Below are positions 10,513-20,479 of a stretch of 64,000 bases of DNA, piece after piece (position 1 is the stretch's first letter; every line of letters begins with the position of its first letter). Source of the DNA: Chlorophyllum brunneum (taxonomy: Eukaryota > Basidiomycota > Agaricomycetes > Agaricales > Agaricaceae); the NCBI GenBank assembly GCA_963576785.1, contig OY756141.1, positions 372,001 through 436,000 of the forward strand, in the 5' to 3' direction. The notes below the pieces were generated by a model that searched no databases, was not told the DNA's origin, and saw nothing but the letters and a program-made list of their open reading frames with translations. A program made the position numbers and the translations under genes.

Positions 10513-10810
10513 TGTTATGAACTATAGATAAACAGTACATTCCTATCATGCACCCATCACACTCATCATTCCTATGTATCCATTTCATCCCCTTGTTTCA
10601 TCCCTTATGGCTGTACTTCTCTTGACTCATTCTATTCATCCTTATGATTCCTTTACTCTGTTTCTTTATTCTTAGCTCTAGTATATAAAGTGTAGTAATA
10701 CTTGATGTACTCCTCACACTTTACCAATTATATCATCCCTTTCTCTTCTCTCTACTTCCTTGTCTTTATCCAAAGACTTGCAACCTGAGTCCTAGACTAA
10801 GGTCATAACA
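10513..10810 (+). repeat. 3' LTR of chromovirus copy 1
   Basis: 298 bp, TGTTATGAAC ... CATAACA. It is nearly identical to 3349-3652 apart from a 7-bp gap before the TATA box and single-base changes. It is followed by the target duplication GTTTT. Confidence 0.92.
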
Positions 10811-10815
10811 GTTTT

Positions 10816-11335
10816 GGCTGTCATTGTAAACATTTAACAACAGTAGTTCTTCACCTCTGGCAAATAAGGAAATGCACATGAGGTCTTGGTGCTTGACAAT
10901 GTCTCTCCTGATGGAGGGCCAGAGTCATTTAAGTCATTTATGCACAAAAGCAAGTATTTGAGGGAGATTTTGGTGATTTTCATTGACTGCCCTACCAGGC
11001 CCTTTGGGCCAAGGTCAAAGTCTATGAGAAGGGAGAGGAAATCACTGGTGTCTGACTTGAAGGACTTCTTTGGCTGTGAATGGATATGAAATAAAGGTCC
11101 AGTCCAGGTGGATTGGGCCCCCTACGAGAGGCAAACTGTTATTAGAGATGGGAGAAGGGATATTGCAGAGGTATCTCCACAGGGGTTCTTGTATGAGGAG
11201 AAGGTCAACATCACCTCTACATGTAAGAACTGTCTCCATCACTCCATAAGATCTTCCAACATTATGCGAGCAGACTTTAATCTCACTTAAGAGAGAGTGA
11301 GGGAGTCTGTTTTGGTTGTCAGGTATGATATTCAT
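10816..11335 (-). pseudogene. LINE ORF2 start: N-terminal AP endonuclease
   Basis: From the ATG at 11335 the frame gives IKVCSHNVGRSYGVMETVL and LLLIQEPLW, which are the first catalytic Asn and the QEP motif of LINE endonucleases. It continues to 10816 with GQSMKITKISLKYLL after a stop near 11041, and would run on at 3348 if the chromovirus were absent. This fixes the host gene of the nested insertion. Confidence 0.88.
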
Positions 11336-11355
11336 TGAGGGGGGGTCATTTGGCT

Positions 11356-13523
11356 TCAGCCAGCTGGGGATGAGGAGGAGGGGGGGTGAGGAACTCCCTT
11401 GTTTGCTCGAAGTTCAAGCACTTGGTTTGTGTGCCAGTTATAGTCGAAGCAATGCTTCCAGAACTGACATTTCCTGTCAGTGGCAAGGTGGTCTTTACCA
11501 CAATTGGAACACATAGCCTTATGGGGGCATGGTTTGCCAGTGGGGGTGGCAGTGATGGGGGAAGTCACTTTATTGTTACCCTTGCAACAGAAGGCAAAGG
11601 AACAGTGGTTAGCAGTGGAGTGAGGTCCCTTGCAGTGAGCACAGGTGAACAGTCTTGCATGGCAGCAGATAAGAGGGTGGCCCCATCTGCAGCACTTAGC
11701 ACAGAATGGGACACTAGGGTTGGCACTGGCTCTCCTGATACAGAACAGGTTACCATATATGTTGAGGAAATTGTCCTCAATTTTGGCAATGTTGGATCCT
11801 GCCTTAGAGTCCCAAATCTCAAACCACACCATGCAGGTGTCAGAGTGCTTAGAGTTGTGATGCACTCATAATTGTGTGGCAAATTGGATGGTATCCAAGT
11901 GAATCAAATTCCAGATGCTGGAGACCACATCAGCCTCAGTGAGGATAACACCACAGGAGGTGATGTAGTTCATGTCCATGACCTTCACAAACAATTTGGA
12001 TTGAGGGAGAGATGCCTCACCAGTGGTGATCCCTCCGAATTCCTCCTTGAGTCATGCTTTAACAAGGTCAAGCTCAGCAGAGGTCAGAACCTCCAAGGTG
12101 TGGACCATAAGGCCCAGCTTACCCTGTGAGACAGCAATGACTCTTGACTTAGACTTCTCAGCGATAAGGCAAATGTTGAGAGAGTTGATGATGGATCCAA
12201 AGTTAGTGACATTGGGCCTGGTAAGCAGTGGAATAATGACCTGTTTACAAGAAGGGCCATTAAGAGTAGAGCAAATTGTGCCTGGCTTATTGGCCAGTTT
12301 CTTATTTGTGGTGAGGGGAGTAGAGAAAGCGGTATCATACATTGCCACAACTTTCTCATACAATAGCTCAGGGAACTTGCTTGTGAACTCCAGGAGTTTA
12401 AGTGGGTCATATCCAGTGGTGGCAAAAGGAGTAGTCTTGGGCTTAGCAGCTGCAGCCACATAAGAGCCTTTAGGATTGGCTGCCAAAGCAAGGGCTTTGG
12501 GTGCTGCAATAGGTGTGGGCTTTGGAGCAGCAGCTGGTGTTGCCTTTGGTACCAACTTATTTGTAGCCATCAAACTTCCAGCAGTGGTGGTCTTGGTTTG
12601 GGGACCTTTGTGGGTCTTCCATTTTCTAATGTGGGAGACAGCCTTGAATTCTGCCTTGGAGATCATTCAAACATCATCATCGGGGATACCCAAATGAGTG
12701 ACATCATTATTACCAGAGATACCTGGACTAATAATTTGTTCAATGACCTCCATGTGGACATTGCCTTGCCCCAAGGTTGAAGGCCTGGGGTTAGGGGTGG
12801 GGACCCTAGGGTTAGGAGTGAGGGAGGAGGCCATGTGGCCTTTGCCCTTTACAAGGTAGAGAGGGGAGTTGTTGGGCTATGGGGTTTTGTCAGCTCTGAC
12901 AGTGATTTTACCAAAGTTAACCCCCATCCAACTATGGAGATTATTCTTTTGTTCATCAACAGCAATCTTGAGCCATCCCACCTCAAGGTCCCTGTTAATT
13001 CAGTAAATGCCTGACCAAAGGCCAGGCCATTGTCACTGCTCATGTTGTAGGAACCACAAGCTTTAACCCACTCAGAGATCTTACCAACCTCATTCACAGC
13101 ATCCTCGTAAAATTCTTCAGGCCCATTACTGCCTTCAGAAATGTTTTCTTCTTCGACCTTGGCCTCAATCTGATCAGCCCAGTCTTTCTCTCCAGAGTAG
13201 TAATGGTCACCCTCAGGCCGGACCCATTTCACTGTTTGGTGGACAGTCTTGTCCCTGTCATTAGATGGGAGGGCACTTGAGCCTGGGGGGGTGGTCAGTC
13301 CTCGACTGAGAACCAAGGGGGGAATGGTGTGGCTGTAGGCCTAATCAGTTGGGATTACAGGCCATGCAAAGGAGGGCATCCTAAAGAGGATGCCAGGTGG
13401 GGGTAGAGCCAGGGAGGCCACAAAGATGGAGGGAGTAGGAACATGTGTTGCATTCCCAAAGACATCCCCATTACCATCAGGTATAGGCTCTCTCAGAGAG
13501 AGATCAGAGCATAAAACAGGCAT
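11356..13523 (-). pseudogene. LINE ORF1 (nucleic-acid-binding, three zinc knuckles)
   Basis: Frames at 12849-13523, 12052-12666 and 11356-11865 are parts of one ORF1. An Ala/Lys/Pro-rich middle (12.4-12.65 kb) is followed by a conserved region (NICLIAEKSKSRVIAVSQGK) and a C-terminal CCHC-type array: CAKCCRWGHPLICC, CAHCKGPHSTANHC and CSNCGKDHLATDRKC (11480-11720). This array is typical of ORF1 from Tad-type LINEs. Stops and frameshifts divide it. Confidence 0.8.
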
Positions 13524-13599
13524 TGGATATCACTTGTACTATAGACTAGCACTGTTAACTCAAGTTTTGGCAAATCAATGGTGGTAGTACAAGTCAAAG

Positions 13600-14336
13600 A
13601 AGGGATGTTGCCTGGTTCCTACTCCCATGGTTGCTGGTCTCTCTCTCCCTGTTCTCTCTAGTCCAGAGATGGATGTCACTGAGTAGCAAAGGATGATTGG
13701 TTCTCTGATGTATGCTATGGTCTGTACCTGACCAGATATTGCCTATGTAGTAGACATTCTTGCTTACCATGTCTCTGCTTCTAGCAAGGTTCATCTTACT
13801 GCAGTCAAGCATGTCTTCTGCTACCTTTGTGGTACATCAGACTTCAAGCTTGTTTACAACAGTGACAATAGCCTTATTGACCCTGTGGTCGACTCCAACT
13901 CAGACTGGGCTAGTGATCAGACTGATTGGAAGTCTATCACAGACTATGTCTCTACTTTATCTGGTAGTACTATCACTTGGGCTTCTCAAAAGCAACAATG
14001 TGTCTCTATATCCAGTACTGAGTCTGAGTTTGTTGCTACTGCCAGTGCTGGTCAGAAAGCTCTTTGGCTTCAAAATCTTCTCAATTCTATTTACCTCCCT
14101 ATCACTGTTCCCACTCCACTTCATATCAACAATCAGGGTACTATTGATCTCATTACCACTGGCAATATTAATGATTGCACAAAGTATATTGACATCAAGT
14201 ATCATTTCATCTGTGACCAAAACAAAACTGGAGAGATTTCAACTTCATACATTTCCACTCATGATCAACTTGCTGATTATTCACTAAGGCTCTTGCTCAT
14301 GTTAAGTTTTCTGGTTTTGTTACAGGCTCAGTGACA
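13600..14336 (+). pseudogene. Ty1/Copia pol tail (end of RT, RNase H)
   Basis: Translation gives IGSLMYAMVCT, a TGA where Arg is normal, then PDIAYVVDIL (the RT-RNase H border of Copia), DSNSDWASDQTDWKSITDYV, SISSTESEFVATASAGQKAL and YIDIKYHFICDQ. These are the standard Copia RNase H motifs (DxDWAxxxxDRRST, STEAEYxAL, KHIDIxYHFxR). It ends in DQLADY with a frameshift into TKALAHVKFSGF. The 5' part of the element is absent; the sequence runs into the assembly gap. Confidence 0.88.
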
Positions 14337-14415
14337 GGATCAGGAAGTTAGGCAGAAACAATGGTGTTAATGTGAATGACATCTCTGATCTTGTCCTCAG
14401 GCTTGAGGAAGACCA

Positions 14416-14615
14416 NNNNNNNNNNNNNNNNNNNNNNNNNNNNNNNNNNNNNNNNNNNNNNNNNNNNNNNNNNNNNNNNNNNNNNNNNNNNNNNNNNNNN
14501 NNNNNNNNNNNNNNNNNNNNNNNNNNNNNNNNNNNNNNNNNNNNNNNNNNNNNNNNNNNNNNNNNNNNNNNNNNNNNNNNNNNNNNNNNNNNNNNNNNNN
14601 NNNNNNNNNNNNNNN
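14416..14615. other. Assembly gap of 200 N
   Basis: Exactly 200 N residues, so probably a scaffold join of estimated or arbitrary size. Apparent reading frames across it are meaningless. Confidence 1.
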
Positions 14616-14880
14616 TCAAAGGTGGTGAAGGTTCAGGGTACTGCCGCTGCTGGAGCAGTGTGTATTGTGCGGGTCACCAGCAGACAGTCATTTGCTAGTT
14701 GGGGTAAACGAGAAAAAGTGACTTTTGCTGACTTTACCCAACCTAGCGGACAACTTTATCCCGTGATAGCCCGGGCCGCTCGTAGTTGTTAGAGGCTCGG
14801 TGAACAGATTCATTATTTGGAGCATACATAGGTAGTCTAATACATGACTATAATGTGAGGATATTGTTGTTGGTCTCATC
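14616..14880. other. Short GC-richer segment after the gap, no gene seen
   Basis: About 180 bp (14616-14795) of clearly higher GC than the surroundings, between the gap and the hAT remnant. It is open in one + frame up to TAG near 14790, but I see no motif. Confidence 0.4.
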
Positions 14881-15368
14881 TAGATCTATTTCTAAGCCCG
14901 GATCACTGAGTGCATCAGGATTGACAAGGTCATACAGCTCTAATTCATCTTCCAAACTACTGACTGTGCTATGATTGTCAACTCAATGCTTCTTTGAGAA
15001 ATCAAAGAGTTGCTGAATGGGGATGGATATAGTTTCTGAAAGTGGGGTATCAAATTTGTCTCCAGGATCCTCAGCTTTATCAATAAGGGTTGCACAGTTG
15101 GCTAAAACACCAGTTTCTTTTCTCTGAAAACTTCAAACATCTGTTTCTTCCAGCCTTTACCTCCTTGAGATATCTCCCAAATATGCTCATCACAGATGTG
15201 TATCTTGAGTTTAGCAAGGTTAAGTAAATTTTGTCTTCCTAACCAGCTTTGTAGTTTGGTATGAATCAGTTCAAAGGTACTAAAAAAACAAGTGTTCATA
15301 TAATGCAGAGTTGGGGCAGATTGAGAAGATATAAAGTGAAAGCTTGACAAAAGACTCAGAAATATCAT
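14880..15368 (-). pseudogene. hAT transposase C-terminal remnant
   Basis: Minus-strand frame with FFSTFELIHTKLQSWLGRQN and LLNLAKLKIHICDEHIWE, resembling the hAT dimerisation region (pattern FSxxxxIHxKxRxRLxxxxxxKLxxI). It is followed after a stop by IPIQQLFDFSKKH and an acidic tail DELELYDLVNPDAL. The upstream part of the transposase and the terminal repeats are not found. Confidence 0.6.
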
Positions 15369-15698
15369 CTACTGGACAGAGATCATGTCAGAAGACAGTT
15401 GGTGTTATGTCTGTACCAAGGACCTATGTCAGAGAATACAATGGAATGAATTTTCTGAAAAGATACCACTTATACTGCCACTATACTCTAATGATATTGT
15501 CATTGATTCTTTACTATAACTTGCATAGAAATATGTACTCTATCTTCATATATGCAATGTCAATGGAATCTACCTATGTACTATTGAAAATAACATGTAT
15601 AGTGTCTGAAATAACAGATACTATCTCAATAACTCCAAAATATTTAAATGATATTTGCATTATATTTGTGTAACACTTATAAAGTATGTGTTATTTTA

Positions 15699-15768
15699 TA
15701 CTATATCTGAATTTACATAGTTTTTATTTACATAAGTAACTAGAAACCATATAAATTCAAATATAGTA
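15699..15768. mobile_element. Mariner-type MITE, short form
   Basis: TA-CTATATCTGAATTTACATAG at the left and an inverted counterpart ending AAATATAG-TA at the right, about 70 bp including the TA flanks. The terminal repeats are the same as in the 160-bp copy at 31701-31860. TA duplication and inverted repeats without coding suggest a Tc1/mariner-derived MITE. Confidence 0.6.
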
Positions 15769-16180
15769 TTATAGAATATGACTAATCTTACTGAGTAATT
15801 TTATGTCAAAATGCTAGATCTTTGACAATAACTATCATTTTCTGTTATATTCAAACCTAGAAACTATGTTGGAGACTATAACAAGTTTTCTAAAAAGATA
15901 TTGCTAATACTGTTACTATACTCTGATAATATTATCATTATCAGATCTTTACTATATTTTACTTGGAAATATGCACCTTACCTTTACATATATGATACCA
16001 ATGGATTGTACAATATTTATAGCACTTGAAAAAATAGATAGAAAGCTAGACTTACTACTAAGAAAATACTTTATATCTATCTATACATGTATTTCTATAA
16101 CCCTGCACTTGAAGTACTTATCTGCTAACAAATTGCTAACAGAATCTATTCTATCAATATATATCTGACAGACTTATTTA

Positions 16181-16360
16181 TACTACATCTAGATTTATAT
16201 AGTTTTCAGTAACTTATAGAAAGATATATTCAAAATATATGATAAACATTATTTACATAGTTTTCAGAAACTATATAAATCCTCTGTAAAAATATTTGAA
16301 TAATTTTGAATAGTATTTGTATAGTAACTAAAAACTATATAAAACATATTTGTGATATTT
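16181..16360. mobile_element. Mariner-type MITE, degenerate copy
   Basis: TACTACATCTAGATTTATATAG and the internal TTTTCAGTAACTTATA, TTATTTACATAGTTTTCAGAAACTATATA follow the 31701-31860 copy over its length. The right inverted repeat (AAAACTATATAAAACATATT) is decayed. Confidence 0.55.
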
Positions 16361-16583
16361 TATACAAATGATAATTTGTATAATGTTTACATAACTCCAA
16401 AATATATAAATAAGATTTGCATAATATTTGTATAACATATATAAAGTATACAAATAAAAATATTTAAGTTATATTTGTGTACTTTGTATATATTATACAA
16501 ATATTGAGATAATAGTAGGTATTAAGACTATACCTTAGAGATTATATCCTTTTCAATTGCCTTTAGTAGCTAAATCTGTTATG

Positions 16584-17114
16584 TTTTTCCTTAAAACTCC
16601 TCTTCTTTGAAATAATATAGTGATAGTCCTCTGAAAGCAGTTGTTACAACTGGTAACTTACATCTCTGTATATAGACATAATTCTACCTTAGTTTAGGTT
16701 TTTAACTTGTATGGAGGATCACTTACAGATTACATTTATCTTTGTTCTGGATCTATTAATCAACCTTTTCTATATTTGTTTTTGTTCACTTTTGTCCATC
16801 TTGTTTCCTTTTATATTCTGATTCCTTTTTACCTCTATTACTCCATTCTTTAGTATCACCTGTTGTGTTATTGTATCATGTTTCTGTTACTGATATTATA
16901 TGATATCTTTCTTATCTTTTTCTGTCTAGTTACTCTATTATCTTGTCCATTAACTTTCTGATATTTTTCCACTACTAGTATATAAGTAGTCCTTAGTGTA
17001 CTTGTATTCATTAGTCTGATAATCCACTTAGTCTCTGGCTATTTCTTTCTACCATTCTCTACTATACAAGTAATCCTTCTACTTGTCCACTACTTACATC
17101 TGACCTTCATCCTA
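16584..17114 (+). repeat. Probable LTR/leader of Gypsy family B
   Basis: Gene-free stretch upstream of family-B gag, rich in TTTTTCC and TCTTTT pyrimidine runs. A TATA box CTAGTATATAAGTAGTCC lies near 16976-16992 with the same layout as in the chromovirus LTR. The partner LTR is not in the window, so the limits cannot be proven. Confidence 0.4.
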
Positions 17115-18756
17115 ATGGTAAGAGGTTATCTAAGTAAAGACTACTATAATATCTGGAGGGGTGCAGTACACAAGCTAAAGCCAAGGTCCTCCATCTGTCT
17201 GGTCTACCATTCTATAAGAACTATATTCTTGTCCTTAGTCTTGTACTTAATAGTTAACAGTATTATCAGACTAATTCCTCCAGTATTATCCCCTTCCCTC
17301 ATAACCACTCATTTTACCCACTTTTCTGTACCTGCAGAACCTACACAAACCTCTACTACTACCCATAACCACATTCCCATCCAACCACCTATCACTGTTG
17401 ACAAACTAGTTACCAAAGATAGCAATGATAACTTGTCTAAAGATAGTGGCCAACTACCTATGGACCCTACTTATGCTATGGCCCATGCTTTATCTTGTCT
17501 GGCTAAAACTTTGGACAGTCAAGAATACCCCAGTTCTTCAGCTTCTGACAACTATTTTAAAATCAAGGCTCACAAACCAGACACTTTTGATGGCTTGGAC
17601 TCTCTCAAACTAAAAAATTAGGTCTTTCAATGCATTCTTTATTTTGCTGCCAATCCTCATCAGTTTAAAGCTGACAATTCCAAAGTTGCTTTTGCTATTA
17701 CCTACTTGTCTAGTACTACCCTCCATCTTTTCCAAACCTACTTTGGAAGTGAGAACATTACTTTTAGTGATGACTCTTTGCTCAACAATTGGGACTTCTT
17801 TATTGAAGAACTTACTTCTTGCTTCAGGTCCACAGACCTAGCTAAAAAAGCTCATGATGATTTGGAACACCTTGTTATGAAGCATGACTAGCATATCATG
17901 ACCTATGAACTTGAATTCAACTGTCTTGTAGCTATGGAAAACTGGAATCTTACCTACTTCTGCCACCACTTCTACAAGGGTCTACCTTCTTGGATCAAGG
18001 ACATTATGACCACAGTGAATGAGGATAGACCTGAAGATTTGAAGTTGATGAAGAAACTGGCCAATAGGATTGACCAACATTACTAAGAGTATTAGCAAGA
18101 GAAATCCCACTCACAGGACTCTTTATAGCCAAAAAAACATATTGTCTCACCTTTCCCTTCAACACCTCACAATTCCAACAGTGGCAAAACTACTCCTTTG
18201 AATAAACCTTCTCCTAAACCCTTCAATAACCATTTATCCCTATCTAGCAGATTCTTTAGTTTTAGTGGCCCAAAATCTCCCTTGTCCAAAAAGCTTGCTA
18301 TAGATAGCAAACTCATGCCTCAGGAGTGACAGCATTACTTCAACCAAGGCTTATGCATCTATTGTGCTAGTGATCATAGACTAGCCAACTGTCTGAAGGA
18401 AGCTGCCACTACAAGTAAAACTGGAACCCCACATACACTGTCAACTCCTAGACTTAAAGGACATCATGTTATGGCTCCTGTGGACCCTATTGCTCCAACT
18501 TCCACTGTGGGGTCAAAAAAATAGAGAGTAGTCCTCAGAACTCTGTACAGGCTAAGGATTGTGTTGAACTCATCTGTGCTATAAAAAGTTGCTAACTCAA
18601 TATATCTGCTCTTTCAAACCCTAATACTTTTCATATTCCAATTACCTCTCCATTTTTCTCATTGCCTGGCTTGAATACCTCTGCAGATGACTCTTTTCTA
18701 GCTTTATTAGATAGTGGCTCAACCTATTACTCCATTGACTTGTCTCTTGTCCATTC
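17115..18756 (+). pseudogene. Gypsy family B gag and start of protease
   Basis: A gag frame with KIKAHKPDTFDGLD, FQTYFGSENITFSDDSLL, FIEELTSCFRSTD, FNCLVAMENWN and FYKGLPSWIKDIM, which is the retrotransposon-gag fold. It is followed by one zinc knuckle, YFNQGLCIYCASDHRLANC (18335-18390), and the protease motif FLALLDSGSTYYSIDLSL (18690-18745). Stops occur at about 17620, 17889 and 18084, with a shift before the protease. The frame ends where chromovirus copy 2 begins at 18757; the rest of pol is not seen elsewhere in the window. Confidence 0.8.
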
Positions 18757-19061
18757 TGTTATAAACTATAGATAGATAGTACATTTCTATCATACACCCA
18801 TAGTATTCATCATTTTCTTGTATCTGTTTCATCTCCTGTTTTACTCCATATGGCTGTACTCTTACTGACTCATTCTACTCATCCCCTATGACTCTATTAC
18901 TCTGTCTCCTTATTCTTAGCACTCACTACTAGTATATAAAGTATAGTAATACTTAATGTATTCCTTACACTTTACCAATTGTATCATCCCTTTTTCTCTT
19001 CTCTACTTCCTTGTCTTTATCCAAAGACTTGCAACCTGAGTTCTAGACTAAGGTTGTAACA
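18757..19061 (+). repeat. 5' LTR of chromovirus copy 2
   Basis: 305 bp, TGTTATAAAC ... TTGTAACA, with TATA box TAGTATATAAAG near 18932. It is followed by ATTTGGTAAAG, as in copy 1. Confidence 0.9.
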
Positions 19062-19152
19062 TTTGGTAAAGTATTATTTGACTCACCTTGTAAGATGTAC
19101 TACTATTTGCAGCTAGACTTAGAATAATAGCCTCCAACCAGGATGATAGTAT

Positions 19153-20399
19153 ATGAGCAGTAGTAACTCATTGAGAATACTGAGAAGACTCCAAGCTTTA
19201 AGACTAACAGATATTGAAGAATTACCAGTTACCACTGGATTCAAAAGATAAACAGAACCAGAAGTCCCCAAAGGACTTAAACAATAGAAATTAGACCATA
19301 GCATAGATGAAGTCACAGCTTTCTTCGAAATCCTATTCAACACAGAAGTTGCCAAGACCATATCCAACATAGAAGTTGCCAAAGATCCATTTAACACAGA
19401 AGTTACCAAAGCCCTATCCAATATAGAAATCACCAAGACCTATGAACACAGTGAATCTGAAACATCTGACATAGAAGTCACCAAGAACCAATCTGATATA
19501 GAAATTACTGAAACACACAAGCACAAACAACCTGAAACCAAATCCAAAATGGCTGATAAAGTAAACTTCCCAAAGAACCTAGTTCTAGAACCAGGATACT
19601 TCAATAGAGATAGAATCAAATTTGATGATTGGTGGAGAGCAATGTCCTTGTGAATACTCTTTAACAAGATTGATGACAACAAGCAAAAGATAATCAGGAT
19701 ATTGGCAAAAATAAGGGGAGGATTAGTAGGACTATATATAAATACCAAGTTATGAGCCAACAAAGACAAGAAAATACCAACATTTGATGATTTTGCCAAA
19801 GAAATGGTGGCTATGTTCTCATTGGGAAGGCAATAGCAAAAAGAGAAATTGAATTGTCTAAACAAGAAAAAAGAAATACTGCTGATTTTATAATCAAATT
19901 TGAAGTACTAAAAGTGCAAGCAAAAATGAATGATATACATACAATATTCCTTCTCAAATGACATACCAGAGCAGACATTATCAGAACTATTGTAGGCTAT
20001 CCAGTAACCTCAATTCCAATAACATATAAAAAATAGAAAACAACAATCCTTGCAGTAGGACAAGGATATGAAACTATAGACATCACCTGAGGAGACATCA
20101 GAACCACCACCAGGGTTACTTATGGAGGTGAAGGACAACTAATGGAAATTGGAAGGCAAAAGGCGGACACTAATCAGAATAGAAAACCAAGATGTTTCAA
20201 CTGCAACCTATATATTGCCAAATATTACTGTAAGAAGACAAAAGTCACATACACCAAAATAACATGCTATAATTGTTGCAAGCAGGACCATATCTCAAAG
20301 AACTACAAAACACCAAAGAAAGTGCATATTAGAAAGGTTACCAAGAAGTCCAAGCAAAGAGAAGAGACAAAAGAGGATTTTGTCAAAGGCTCTAAGTAA
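19153..20399 (+). pseudogene. Chromovirus copy 2 gag
   Basis: It starts at the ATG matching copy 1 gag and ends in two zinc knuckles (20190-20310). The first has lost residues (CNLYIAKYYC) and the second reads CYNCCKQDHISKN with Tyr at the last Cys. There are many stops, including TGA at 19959-19961 at the same codon as in copy 1. Confidence 0.82.
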
Positions 20400-20479
20400 G
20401 CACAAACCTGCAAGCCAATAAACCTAGAGTTCCTGTTTTACTTCACAATAAACAATACATGATTATACAGAAATGAAAC

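Larger units (their letters stand above)
3349..10810 (+). mobile_element. Chromodomain Ty3/Gypsy element (chromovirus), copy 1
   Basis: Complete LTR retrotransposon: 5' LTR 3349-3652, gag, pol (protease, RT, RNase H, integrase, chromodomain), an extra ORF (9591-10469), polypurine tract and 3' LTR 10513-10810. It sits inside the LINE endonuclease. The flanks GTTTC (3344-3348) and GTTTT (10811-10815) are a 5-bp target-site duplication with one C/T difference. Without the 1137-bp solo LTR and its duplication the element would be about 6.3 kb. It carries scattered stops and frameshifts but keeps YMDD in its RT. Confidence 0.95.
10811..13540 (-). mobile_element. LINE, 5' half (ORF1 and N-terminal endonuclease)
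   Basis: Continuation of the element at 1-3348 across the nested chromovirus. It contains the start of ORF2 (endonuclease) and the zinc-knuckle ORF1. The 5' end is not sharply defined; ORF1-like coding reaches about 13523 and Copia sequence on the other strand starts near 13600. Confidence 0.85.
15403..16583 (+). repeat. Decayed family-C LTR fragments with two MITE insertions
   Basis: 15403-15640 aligns to the start of the solo LTR at 8427 (TGTTATGTCTG, then TATGTCAGAGAATACAA). 15849-16180 aligns to the same starting part again and runs further. 16500-16577 aligns to its end (AGGTATTAAGACTATACC, TTTAGTAGCTAAATC). Two copies of the LTR start in one interval imply at least two LTRs or a duplication. 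The sequence is strongly AT-shifted. The last bases (CTGTTATG) differ from the CCGTAACA terminus, so the right boundary is uncertain. Confidence 0.65.
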
